DNA of 64,000 nt from Adineta steineri (taxonomy: Eukaryota; Rotifera; Eurotatoria; Adinetida; Adinetidae). The stretch covers positions 605,163 to 669,162 of the forward strand of contig CAJNOI010000027.1 of the NCBI GenBank assembly GCA_905250115.1. The letters run 5' to 3'. Below are positions 1 through 16,318 of this stretch, in pieces. Each line of letters begins with the position of its first letter. Within the stretch, counting starts at the first letter, position 1. The notes below the pieces were generated by a model. The model ran no database searches. It was not told the origin of the DNA and worked only from the letters and a program-made list of their open reading frames with translations. A program made the translations under genes and the position numbers.

Positions 1-304
1 ATAGTTTTGATTGCAGTTGTGAATCGAGGAAGATGATGTTGATTTTGGGTGTGGGTGGAATAGATAATTTTTGATCAGTGATGCAGATGATGGAAATGTG
101 TTGTTGAGGTGAGATGAGATATCGTTTTAGTTGTTTGATGGAACTCAGGATGACCCATTTAGACGATGGAGTATTGTTAGAAAATGTCTTTGGTGGTCGA
201 TAAGTATTCGCGGCAAAACGGGGATTTGCTGTTCGAAATAAAATATACAATACGAATATTATGATTATAATGGTAGCAATTCGTCGTATATTTGTATTCA
301 TCAT
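1..304 (-). CDS. N-terminal part of a type II membrane protein, possible DUF288/STELLO-like family (partial)
   Basis: An uninterrupted reading frame starts at the ATG whose complement is 302-304 (a second ATG follows at once) and runs off the left edge, giving about 101 residues. Residues 9-23 are hydrophobic (ATIIIIIFVLYILF region) after a short basic N-terminus, as in a Golgi-type signal anchor. A Pro/Asn-rich stalk follows, then a block beginning KWVILSSI, a TDQK motif and an IIFLDSQLQ stretch. This order resembles the start of the DUF288 domain found in plant STELLO proteins and some animal proteins, where a WVVVTSI-type strand precedes a GDxKTP motif. I matched this by eye from memory, so the family is tentative. 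The codons contain more C-ending triplets than the neighbouring genes. No intron is seen in this part. Confidence 0.5.
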   Translation of the reverse strand, partial: MMNTNIRRIATIIIIIFVLYILFRTANPRFAANTYRPPKTFSNNTPSSKWVILSSIKQLKRYLISPQQHISIICITDQKLSIPPTPKINIIFLDSQLQSKL

Positions 305-2190
305 ATTATAGCGATTGATTGGAATGCTAATCTAATTTTATTTTCTGATCTGTTGAAAAGTGGATGGAATATGAGTTATAATATTTAAACGAAAAGACAA
401 TAATTGTTCTAATATGTGATTTATATGTTCGTGCGATGTTTAAAATAGTTTATGTATCGAATAATATGAAAATCTTTAAATTTGATCTAAACCATTATAA
501 ATAAGTTGCTGTACAATATCAAGTAGTGTTTTCTGATTTACTATACTTCTATAGTACACATAGATCAGGCAAAGGAGTACTTATTTTGATCTTTCAAAAA
601 ATACTATATCCTACGTATAATTATGAATGTCAATGAAAAAACTATACGAATATATATCCTTTTCAATTTTTTTATATATATTCTGTTAGAGTAGATATAA
701 GTTTTTCAAGAAGAGAAATACTTCAACATGCTGCCATAGAATGAAAGTATAGACATATATTTATCACTTACTGACTTGAAACTTTGTTTCGAGTACTGCT
801 GATTTCGAAAAGTAAGAAAAGTTGCAGAACCAATTATTACTATTGTTCAAGAGAGTATTATAAAAGAATGCAAAATCTAAAAGTAAATCTTTCTAATTCA
901 TTAATCATACAGAGTAATTAAAATGTCATACGTATCCAATATATTCTACATTATGCGTTTCTTATCTAAGTTATCATTTACTTACATATCAAATATTTAT
1001 TCTTCAATAATAATATAAGTTTTACTCTAAATGATTGATAAAAAGGTTTCTTTTTGCTTTATTAACTTTCAGTTAAATACTAAACTCAATAACAAGATAA
1101 TGATAACAGTTACTCATCGTCTCAATGACATCCATAATACCTTTATAGATTAATATTTACCATTTTTTACATTAAACTGAGTGGATGTAACTGAATATCG
1201 ATCACTACTAATAATCATAGCTACTTACGGCTCGTTTTGATGGATGTTCATGGATACCCATGAATATTTTGATTTACTTTAAAATGTTATTGCGATGATT
1301 GCCGTTTCACATCGTTTATCGATAAAGCAGTTATGAATGACTTCATTCTGATTATTATTATATCACTAGATTCTTAAATAAAATTGTAACTTAACTATGT
1401 TTCAAAAGAAGATGGCTGCGTCCAATGTATTTTTCATTCTGTTATATGCCTTTACTTTAAAATCAACCTTCTTTCTTAGGCAGAAATGTAGTTTTTCTAA
1501 ATCTGAGAATCTGAAGTCCTTTGTAAACTCTATGATTAAATTCATATATAAAATATCATCGGTCACAAAAGATATTAAACAATTCTTGTTAAAAATTTGA
1601 AAAAAGTTTTTTCTTTTGTTTGCTCTTAAATAAACAATCTAAAAATCTATTTCTAATATATCCAATATTTTCTTTTGTCCGCCTATGACTTGTTCACATA
1701 TGAATTAATGTTCTACTAATAATTCTTTAGCACTCATGGTACAATAAAGATTACCTGTAAAAAAAGAAGTCTACTTTTTTATGTTAATAATTTTAAACAT
1801 ATTTTTAAAAGCACTTCTTCATATAATGTATCAAGAAAAAGAAAAAAAGAGGTGTGATGTTAAATAATATTGTGAATATTAAATTTGACAAAGTTTGCCG
1901 TGGTTTCTGTTCTCTATTATATTAAAAAAAACTTTTTGCATTGCATCTGTGTATGATATTCATGGAACAAAAAAATTAATGGAAAATTAAAGTGTTTTCT
2001 CATAGGAAATATCTTTTCTTAACACAATATTTGCCATAAAAAAAATAAAAAATGTAAGAAAAAGCAAACATCAGACAGAGAGTTTTATTTACAAAGAATA
2101 TATATTAAATAACATTTTTATTAACTATACTTAGTAAGTATGTATCTGTCCTATAAAGTCGATGACAAATATGAATAATTTTTGCTATAC
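305..2190. other. Non-coding stretch, nothing recognised
   Basis: AT-rich sequence upstream of the gene at the left edge. The longest open stretch, about 67 codons near 1397-1600 on the + strand, is low-complexity, has no flanking splice or domain support, and I treat it as chance. Confidence 0.5.
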
Positions 2191-2466
2191 AAAAACACCG
2201 AGCCTTTACCAGTGTCCTCTAAGTCATTTAAACTCACTATCGATCAGGCTATACAACACTACTATCAAATTTGGAAAAATTAGACGAGAAGAAAAAAGGA
2301 CTGGGGGTAACTAGTAAAAAAAAACAAAAACTTCAAATTTTTTACTAATCATCCCTAGTCTTTTTTTCTTCCAGTCTAATTTTTCCAAGTTTGACAATAG
2401 CGTCGTATCGCTTGATCAGTAGTGAGTTTAAATGATTTAGAAGACTGGTAAAGACTTGGTGTTTTA
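2191..2466. repeat. Long foldback inverted repeat (hairpin or MITE-like element)
   Basis: The left arm (2191-2320) and the reverse complement of the right arm (2338-2466) align almost end to end, with roughly four in five positions matching by eye. Shared blocks include TCATTTAAACTCACTA, GGAAAAATTAGAC and AGTAAAAA. The spacer is only about 17 nt (2321-2337), so a transcript would fold into a stem of about 130 bp. The outer ends read AAAACACC and GGTGTTTT, and TA-rich sequence lies on both sides, so a short TA-type target duplication is possible but unclear. It could be a foldback non-autonomous transposon or a source of double-stranded RNA. Confidence 0.8.
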
Positions 2467-4842
2467 TATACCACAAATCCATTTAATAAAACCACATATG
2501 GTTTGGTTTAAAACTACTTTATATTGCTAGTTTAGATCAGTTTCAATATGACTAGTTATCTATTGAGTTTTTAAAATAAGCATCTTTAATTAATATTAAT
2601 AGATAATGTTTATAATGTAAACTAATTTACCTTTATAAACAAAATAATATAAATACGTTTTAATTCATAATAAAAAATTATATATTCGAACAAAATCATT
2701 TAATGAAGAGAGCAGCTGTGGATTTCTAAACTCAAATAACAATGTTAAGAAAATTACTTTTCTATCAGCGGAGTACTAAAGCTTGCACATTTGATAGACG
2801 TGCAAATTTAGACTAAAATGCTGTCAAAATCAAATGAATAAATAGATACTTATTGTACTTGAGATAAGATGATGTCATGTAAAAACTATTTCACTTATCA
2901 TAAAATTTAATGGAAATTTGCCATTTTTCTCTTTTATAATGCTATATCGGATCTATATATTTTTTAATAAAATTTCATGTAATTCACCTGTACTTCCTTC
3001 GTTCGTATATACATTTGAAAATTGATAAGAAATACGACGGTATATTCATTAGAGAACAGTTTTCAAATTATACAAATTACTACTTGAGAAAAGCTAATTT
3101 AAAAATATGGCGGGTAAAGAACTAAAAAAATTAACAAATGGCATACGTTGAACTTCATTCTACCGTGTCATATGGAATGACGAATAAAAACATCTGCGTT
3201 TCAACATTCTTCAATACTTTTCAAAGTATATTTAACATCAATTTGATAAAATATAACTTCATTTCGACATGTTTACCCAATTATTTCTAACGATCAACAA
3301 ATAAAGCTTAAAAGAACAAGATATATCAACATTGTGACATTCATTATTCAAAGAGTTCTTTCGATACTGATCAACTTGATTCTAAACAATAGAATCGATT
3401 GATTATTTGAATATCTTTCTAGTTCATTATAAGTCATCAGGAATTTTTACAGTTGTAAATTAAATTCACTACTAAAGATCTAGAAACACATGACATAAAT
3501 TCATTCAGTTATTTTACCTCGGGTTTCAAATAGTATTTCCCAGTGCCATATGTCACAAAATGACGACTTTGATATATGAAGTGAAAAAGAAATGTGATAA
3601 AACTCTCTATAAGTACGTGATACCTTAACAAAATTAGCGTAAGACTTTATAAATTATTTATTTTGCATTGCAATAATTGTATTTTACTATTAAGAAAATG
3701 AAGTTATATATAATACAAACATGTATAAAAAGAACGAAAAAATGAATATTAATTTCAACGAATGGTTTTTTAGAATAATTATTATTTAAATATATTAGTC
3801 ATATTTTTTGTTGCCACGACATGAAACCATTTAACTATTGAATTCGTTTTCTAACATATGATCTATCGCGATGGAAAATTATCAAAAAAACCATGATTTT
3901 GCTTTTTATTTTATGTTTTATGTTTTATGTTCATCATACTTTACATATACTGAGTCCACTTTAATGACAAGCTATGCTAACGAGAAAAAGGAAATATGAA
4001 ATTTTCTACTTCAATCGTGTTCTCATTCTCGATGTAATTTATTTTAATTTTTTATTTCTAAAGCAAATATAATTAAAAGAAAAGCAACTAATGGAAATGA
4101 AAAAACACAAGATATGTAATAGCCAAGCAATGACATTTCATAAGAATAAAACCTAACAAAAAAAATCTCTCTCCATCAAAACCAAGAGCAAAATTAGACA
4201 AATATTAGTTTGCCGTATTTTTACGTGCATATGTTCAAGCTTTTGTCATAGAATGAGCTATGCTTACAGCATTACAGATTATCAATCTTTCAATAACTTG
4301 TAGTTATGATAAGAAACGAAACATATTAAGAAGAAAATCGACGATGATAATATTTTCATAGCTTTTTAAAATTTCCCTTTGCCTCCATGTCTTTACAATT
4401 TTCAATATTTATTTTTATGATTTATTTTTTATTAAATTTTCAAAATACAAAAACAATTATTAACAATAACAAAAACAAAAAAATCACAGAAACAACGGTA
4501 ATTTTCGTCAAGAGAAAATACATCTCGAGTATATACATAAAATGAGCAACAATCATAGCAATTTGTTTTTACTATCATTCTTCTTCAAAAGCAACATAAG
4601 GAATAAATTTCAAAATCTATACATTGCATATAACATAAAGAACGGAACAAAAATATATAGCAAAAACATCACAATACTTGTGAGATTGTTGTGATTATAT
4701 GCTTATAAAATTAGCATTTTTTTAATGGACAAACACACGCATACATATAATTATTCAAACTAAAAAAAAAAAGTATACAAACAAACAAACATTGACCTGA
4801 GAACAACAAAAAGAATTAACTGCAAATCGACGAGGAATTTGA
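2467..4842. other. Non-coding stretch, nothing recognised
   Basis: AT-rich sequence downstream of the RdRP stop codon. Its right part must contain the RdRP 3' UTR and poly(A) site (gene on the - strand). No ORF, RNA gene or repeat that I could support. Confidence 0.5.
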
Positions 4843-7800
4843 CTAGTTATCGATATCGAATGCAATATCATTAAGCTCTTTTTCTATTCCAATCGATTGT
4901 AAAGCAAGAACGAGGTAATCACTTAAATTAGCATATTCATTTGATTGATATCGTCGTGATAATTGAAAGCATAAACGTATTAAAGATGTACAATAATTAT
5001 GCATTAAATTATCAAAATCAGCTGATAATGTTGATATTTCACGTTGTATATATTTTGTATAACGTTTAGTCATTAATATATGAGGTTTGGATTGAAAAGC
5101 TAGTTTATATTGTTCATAATTTGGTATTAAATCTGGAATATCTTCATTTGAAATATCTTCTTTTGAAATAAAACACATAAGTAATTGATGCCAACATACA
5201 TCTCTAACTCTTGGTTTTTTATCTGAAGATGTTGAACCTAAGAGGAAGAAAAAAAAAATGTAAATCTTTTATTTTTTAATTATAAAAATTTCAGTTTACA
5301 TTCATCAAAAATCTTTTGTCTTTCAATCCAATAATTCATTATTTCAATAAATAAAATTTTTGTTAATTTTATTGAATTTGTTTGTTGATCCTGTTCAGAT
5401 ATTTCTCGTTTAATACTCTTTTCATTCGTTGGTTTTATTGAACGTATAAATAAACAACCTTTATCAAAATAATCGGATAAATAAATTTTTAATTTTAATT
5501 GATTTTCTTCCATTAATCGTTTAGCCATATTACGCATTGCACGTCCTATAACAATATATTTTGATGTCGAAGTATCATGTGATTTTTGATTTTGTCTTTT
5601 TATTTCAATAATAAATGAACTAAATAACCATGGAAAACTAAGTATACGTGAACGAGCTTTTGTTGATTGTTTAGCAGCAGTAGAATAACAGATGTAATAA
5701 CAAGCAACTGCACGTGCTAATTTAATATCGTTACATTTTTCACATGAACGTTCACGTTCACGTTCACGTATTAATCTAATATCTTCAGATTTATCCAATA
5801 CACGTTCATGTGTACATATACCATCATGTGGTGGTTTTGATGTTGGATCAATAGATAATTGATCGAAATCATGAAAAAAACGTAGACGTATTGTATCAAT
5901 TAATCGTTGTAATTCAAGACCAGCTGATATATTGATATCTTGTTTTCCTGATACTAATTGATCAAGTGCTTCACATCGACAAAATAAATCAATTTCATCT
6001 TGATAATTAAATACACTGATAATATTTTGTAAACCTTCACGATACATGTAATATAAAGTCTTTGCTAAACGTAATTGACTTCGACATAATGGATGCTGTA
6101 TTGAAGGATCAAGAGTTAATGATGGTTCATAACGGATTGTATCATTATATGAGTATCCTTGAATTGAATTAAAAAAAGATGGTGAAGAATTATGATTTAC
6201 TGTAAGACTTTCATCATTATGTAAATCATCTTCAATCTGTGCTGAATGTAAATGACGTAGACTACAATGAGTTCGAGCTGCTTTATGCCAACGAATTATT
6301 GCACGTCGAGCTGATCGATATAATTTTCCTAAATGAAAATATTAATGAATTTTAATATATAGAATTTTCAATAGAGTATTGGTTAATCTACCTATAACTT
6401 GATCTGATGCATAAGATTGATAGCGTTCTTTCATCATAAAATCTGGATAACGACCTTGAAGTATTTCATTTCGATAAACATTTAATCCTTCACTAGTTAT
6501 GGGATGTTTTCCAGTTTTAGGTGCATCTAGTTCTTGTGAAATAAGACCAGCTAGTTCGCAAACTCTTAAATCACGTGTACCTAATAAATCAGCCGTTGCT
6601 AAATGTAAATTCGACATATCACCAGTTAAATTTTGTGCAGCTATATCAAGAACGACTTCAATAATATGCTTTCGTTCGATAGGACAATCGAGCTTAACTG
6701 GCTCATCAGCTGAATCATAATCATATGGTATATCATTATCCGTTGTTGGAATTAAATCTGGATCCCAGATAACAGCATATTCATCACCTAAGAAAATAAT
6801 ATTTGATAATACAAAAAATAAAATTCAAATTTTTTGTTTTAACTAGACTGTAAAATTATAATCATCATCACTTACCATCAAGATCACTTCCTGATATTTC
6901 ATTTGGATGTGGTCGAGGACCTTTTTGTGGAAAAACAACAACATCAACAAGATGTCTTAATTCAATTTTATCAACTGCTGTAAATGTTCTTAAATCACCT
7001 GGATGATGGCAAGGATTTTTTGTTATAACAACTTTAACTTTATCTAAAACTGTTGGTGGTGTACTAGTTGGTTTCTCGCTTGCTTCTAATTTTTCATCAC
7101 TAATATGATTATATTGTATAAATACTTCTCCATATTCAAGTACACCATATTCATCAACAATACCAAACATATTTCTTGCTTTATTTTTTGCTGTTTTAAT
7201 TTTTGCACGTTGTTGAAATTTTGATACACAATCATGACCACATGTAATGAGAAGTTGAAGAAAAAATGGTTCTTCAACAAGATTAATTGCATTAGCTATA
7301 TCACGAAAATTAAAATATGTTGAACCAACACGATCATTTAATAATTCAAATGCAATTGATGAACAAAGTAAAGCTTGAACAAGCCATAAATGATTTTCAT
7401 TTTGTAAAACAAGAAAATGTGCTTCAGGTACACCACGTGTTGATAGAAGAAGAATATCTTGACGATTAAGATAAAGTGCACCTTAATTATAGAAAACAAA
7501 ACAATTTATTAATAATTTATTTTCAATAACTACATACGAGGAGAAGAAACTTTACAAATTTCTAATTGATCATGTTCAGTTTTGAATTTAAGCATTGAAT
7601 GACGAATTACAAGTTGATGAGGTTTATCATCAAGATTTGGATCAACAGAAACAGTTCCTAGAGAAAGAAAAAAAAAGATACATTCTTGAAGAAATAAGTT
7701 TAAATGATATTGAACCTTTACAACCACCATATCGAATTTGTAATACACTTGGCATAAAACGTCTGCCCATTTTTTTTTGTACCTAAAATTTTGAAATATT

Positions 7801-10800
7801 ATTTTTAAGAAAAATATCATTCAATTTCATATTATGACTATGAATATAATCAGAGATGCAGAATCTTCCTCATATACTCCCGCAGAAAAGTATCGTCTGA
7901 TACAGTTCTTTTGAACTGGTTGAAAAAATTCCTTTGTCATATGAACAGAATAATAAGACTTCAGTAATTCAAAACAAACCTTTTGACATAACGCCTTTGA
8001 TATAGTACCAACTCCATCAGTAAAACAATATTGTTTATCGTTTGTTTTAACATCAGGAATATATTTGACAAGTTCAGCAGGAATCTACAAGTAAACAAAA
8101 ATTGATAGAGTATAATTCAATTGATATATATATATATATGTATATATGTATACTCTTATAGATGGTTCAGTTGATGTAAAACATTGAGCCATTCGAGCAG
8201 CATGTTTTGCAACAATACGTTCATTATCAAAATTTCCCATCCATGATAAAATATTTTCTAATGAATAACGTTTATCAAGAAACCAAAATTGTTTTTCTTT
8301 AACTTGTGACATTGAATGATGTAAATAACAATAGACAGATTTATTTATCTGAATACCATCTGTAAGTATTTGTTTAAATTTATCTCTTAATGAACGAAAA
8401 TCACGTGCATATAATGGTCTATTAGCTTCATCACGTATTTCAACAAGTGCAAAACTCATTGGATCATTGAAACTTTGTTCACGAATAACACGATGAAGTT
8501 TAACAAGTTTTAAAGGTTGTATCTGAATTGTTGTTGGTGTTACACGTATAGATGGAACATATGCAAAACTAAATATAATAATATCAAATTCTTCTTTCCG
8601 TCCCATATACTCATGAAATTTCGATAAATTAATATAAGAAAACATACTTTATTCTTGGTGGTGATAAAATCTTTGCCATTTTTACTTTCAATACATTACA
8701 TTGATCTAACTGAATTGTATATTGACTATCAGCTTCCTTTAATTCATTATGAAGCTATAATATTATAAAATAAAAAAGATGTGAAATACATCATTTTGTA
8801 TATCTTACATTTAAAAAATGATATTCAGTTGCTCGTCGAAATAAATAAAGACATAGACGATAGAATTTATCATCATCATCACCTGCTAAATGAAGTAATG
8901 AGTCTCGAAACTTATCTAGTTGAGATATTTTTTGTTCAATTAAATAACCAACATTTTTTAACATTGAAAATGCATAAAGTTGAATTGGACGTGTAAATAT
9001 TTTATTTGTTGAACTTCGAATATTTGTTAAACAACCTCGTTGAAATTTAATTGGAGCAAAACAAACAAGTATTTGATTACTATAAAAAAAATCTAATAAA
9101 AATCCAAATAATTCTTTCACTTGACTTAATGCAAGATATTTATTTTCAGTATTATTATAACGATTTGTTCGATTAGTTTTAACCAATATATGTAAACATA
9201 TTGTAGAAAATATTGGACAATCATTATCTTTTGACGATATACGATCTGTTTGTGCACGACTTTCAGCTAATTTAATTATTAAAAATAAAATTATAAAATG
9301 AAAATTACAAAAATAAATAATTATTTACCGTGATAACTAGTTCGTTTATATTCATGCATATTGCCTTTAGTACATATATAAACAGTAAAACCTAATCGAT
9401 GAACGGTAAATATAACTGCTCGATCAATTAATTCGGTTGGTAGAACTGATTTTCGAAATGTTTTTGTAAAACTATCGTCACTATGGCGTACAAAATTTTC
9501 TAATCGATCAAGTTCGATTTTTTTAGATCGAAAAAGTATCTAAACAAATTATTTATCATTAGTTCACCTATATTATGAAACTCGACAAAAATTCTATAGG
9601 CTTTCTATTGGTCATATATTCCCACTAGTTTTCTTCTTAGGTATGAATAAAATTTAGAAAAAAAGGATAATGAACGATATGTACAAGTCTAATTTTAGGG
9701 GAACCGGAATGTTCAGCACCGGATTTTTCAGCACGCAATGTTCAGTGCACGAATATTCGGCACAGTAATTATTCAGTACATGAAAATATCAGCACCAAGA
9801 AAAATTAGAATCTTGAAGGTGGGTGTGGGCGGGCACCAGTAGTGTATTGTAATCGCACATCTACTCCCACATAAACCCACATCAACACCTACACTCACGC
9901 CCAACCACCCACACCCATACCCACTCTCAAGATTCTAATTTTTCTTGGTGCTGAATAATTACTGTGCTGAACATTCGTGTGCTGAAAATTCCGATGCTGA
10001 ACGTTCACTAATCCTAATTTTAGCGAATCAGTATTAGAGGTAATTCGATCTCACATAACTCTTCTAGGGTCTATTTATCGAAGTAATATTATTAGCGTAA
10101 AATCTAAAAATGATTTACCGTCCATTCTGTTGTTTTTCGAAACGTATATTCAGGATGATAATAAAAATCATTCATTGATGTTAATGCACCATATGATAAA
10201 CTAACATGAGTATCACGAAAGAATTTTATTCGAGCTAATACTGAATTGTTTCTTATTGGTTGTACTGGGCTTATACATGATTCAGTATCAATATTAAATT
10301 TTATTTCATTAAAAATAGGTCGTCGTTGAAATACAAGCCAGAATTGACTATCTGGTTCTGATAGAAGAATCGGAGATATAGATGCGAGTGGTGGTTTTAA
10401 TTCTTCTGTACTATTTTGTTTTTGAGATTCATAATCTTGAAGATGATATAAACGTGTTGTTCGTGAATTTAAACAAAATGACCATATATCAGCATAATGA
10501 CGACTTGGTTCATTTGGAATTTTAAATTCAGTAAGTTTACGAAGAGCTCTTTTATAACCACTTTCATTATCAAAAACAATTTTTGTTGTACTTGCATTAA
10601 ATGAAAAATCAATTGTTTCATTGAAGCTCTCCTTCTAAATTTAAAATTATTTTATATGATATTACATTTTAATAAAAAATCTAGATATTTACTCCATGAG
10701 ATTGTGTATGAAGTCCTCCTCTTGGTAGAGTAGTTCGTGTAGTTATTTTTGTTATCTTTTTTGTTATTGTTGTTGTTGTCGTTGCTAGATTTTCAGTATT

Positions 10801-11314
10801 TTCTTTAATTTGTTCAACTGATGAAAGTTCGGATTTATATTCATTCTTAACAGTAACACAATCGACTATCACAGGTGTTGTTGTTGTTGTTGGACTTGGA
10901 CTTGGAGGACTCTAAAATTGAAATGTTTGACTTTGAGTAAAAAGAAAAAAGAAACATTATTACTATAGATATTGATCGTACACCACGACCCCAACCAGTA
11001 GAAAATGGACGTGATGGCAATGAAGAAAATTCCGGTGAAGATAGTAAGTCATTTACATGGGCATTATTAAGTTCGGCGACTAGAATAGGATCATCCTGTT
11101 CTTCTTCAATTTCTTCTTCTTCAACATTATTGTCATCACCTTCTTCATCTACATCGTCTTCTGGTTCTGGTTCTTCTTCATCATCATCAATATCTTCTCC
11201 AGATGAACGTCGATGTAAAAGCTGTAGAGATGTATGAGCTTCTGGATTAATCACAAATGTATTTGTCGAAGTTATTGCGGTATCAGTAAATGGATCTTCT
11301 GTCATTAGTGACAT
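4843..11314 (-). CDS. Cellular RNA-dependent RNA polymerase (RNA-silencing RdRP, QDE-1/EGO-1/RDR superfamily)
   Basis: Fourteen exons: 10982-11314, 10693-10911, 10119-10634, 9329-9539, 8809-9266, 8648-8754, 8154-8568, 7980-8084, 7716-7782, 7538-7657, 6876-7481, 6392-6787, 5300-6328, 4843-5237. They total 4977 nt, 1658 aa, with all phases agreeing. Family motifs in order: RVTPTTIQ; FTDGVGTIS (about 774-782); RYGGCKG (805-811); and the catalytic DLDGDEYAV at about 1050-1058, where the three metal-binding aspartates of the DxDGD signature are present and an intron splits the Gly codon. Cellular RdRPs copy RNA templates into dsRNA for secondary or amplified small RNAs. The N-terminus has a long acidic Asp/Glu block and a Thr-rich segment. 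The C-terminal half after the catalytic core continues about 600 residues, as in the family. The intron at 9540-10118 carries a foldback transposable element. All catalytic residues I can check are intact, so activity is likely. Confidence 0.93.
5742..5772. repeat. Short 6-bp tandem repeat inside RdRP coding sequence
   Basis: Repeats of ACGTTC on the + strand encode alternating Arg-Glu (RERERERS) on the RdRP strand. It keeps the frame and lies in the C-terminal region past the catalytic core. Confidence 0.7.
9699..10013. mobile_element. Foldback non-autonomous DNA transposon (MITE-like) in an RdRP intron
   Basis: A 315-bp insertion is bounded by identical copies of CTAATTTTAG at 9689-9698 and 10014-10023, a candidate 10-bp target-site duplication. 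The two halves are inverted: CCAAGAAAAATTAGAATCTT on the left (about 9795-9815) recurs as its reverse complement on the right (about 9930-9952), and the outer parts carry repeated TTCAGCAC/GTGCTGAA units in opposite orientation. The centre is GT/CA-rich (GGTGGGTGTGGGCGGG versus CACCCACACCCATACCCAC) and clearly richer in G+C than its surroundings. There is no coding capacity. Element family is not assigned; a 9-10 bp duplication would suit Mutator-like elements among others. Confidence 0.75.
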
Positions 11315-12559
11315 AATCAATTAAAATGTGTCAAACCAATTTGTGTTTTTCTTTCATTTATTTACCCATTAATTGCCGTATCACGATCAAAGTATCTAAA
11401 GTGAGTAATTCTCTTCTTCTTCTCAATTAAATAAGTTCACTTTTCAAATTTTCATTGGTTATTTAAAATCGTTAAATAGGGTAATCTGCTATAGTTGTCG
11501 CTAACTTTTATCAATGTATCACTTTTTCATTATCTATAATAAATAAAATAATATCAAAATATTTTTCTCAAAAAATATAGCTAAATGTTTATTTCTTTTT
11601 ATTTATTATTAATAGTTTTGCTGACTATATCGTTTACTTTGTGTTATCTAACTCATGTGATCCTCTTCGTTATCATCGAAGAGCATTTAAATCAATTGTC
11701 TTTGCCTTATTTTTGAATCATTTTTGGAAATAGTGTATTCCCTATTATCAATAACCTATGGATTTGATTTTGTAACAGAAATTAAGCAATATCGCTAAGA
11801 TTAACGAAAATATTTCTATGTTCATTACAGGACTCTATTTACTTTCTTTCAAGTGTAAATCTTTATACACGTGAAAGTAGCTTCGTCATCTTTGGATAAT
11901 GATGTCGGACTTTCCGACACATTTTATATCAATAAATTTTTCATCCTATCTCTTTGCAGTTGAAATATCAGACTACAAGAAAGATTTAAAGGTAATATAG
12001 TAGATCAATCTTCCTCCCTGAATAGTCCCAATCAACTGCCAGATCTATTATCTAATGTACAAAGTAGTACAGTAATCCAGATTAATTATTTATTCATCTA
12101 ATATACACATCAGATTACATTATGAGAATCAGAACTAATAAATTTCAATAGTATATGTAATAAGATCATGAAATAATGTATGACATTGAGAATACTTCAG
12201 GCAGAGAGGGCATTTTCTTATTTATCAGTACCGAATACTTGTATTTAATTTTCTAGTCTATTGTTAATTCATCATCAAAGAGTATATATATTTTATCAAA
12301 GCTTGTATTCAAAAACAAAAAGAACAACAAAAAAAAACACTATCAATCAAATCTAAATAACGACAAAAACCAAAAAGACTTGATCATTTGATTAGCACTT
12401 CTTAACTGTTCAAGACGATATTCATACATGATACAACGAATACACAATGTTAGTTAATCACAATTATTCTTTGTTATCTCAGCTGGTTTAATAAAATATT
12501 TTCAGATTAAAATATCTGACAGGAAATGAATAATTGTAAAATAAATAAAAGAAACTTGT
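11315..12559. other. Intergenic region upstream of RdRP and downstream of the DDX43-like gene
   Basis: AT-rich and without coding sequence I can support. It must hold the RdRP promoter and 5' UTR (right of 11314 on the - strand) and the 3' UTR of the helicase gene. No TATA box or motif stands out. Confidence 0.5.

Positions 12560-16318
<3,759 letters not shown>

Noticed and set aside
1397-1600. 67-codon open frame on the + strand
   Set aside because: Low-complexity Phe/Lys/Ser translation of AT-rich DNA, with no splice partners or domain.
4843-11314. Viral origin for the RNA-dependent RNA polymerase
   Set aside because: The DxDGD signature, intron-rich structure and RYGGxKG block belong to the eukaryotic cellular RdRP family, not to RNA-virus polymerases.
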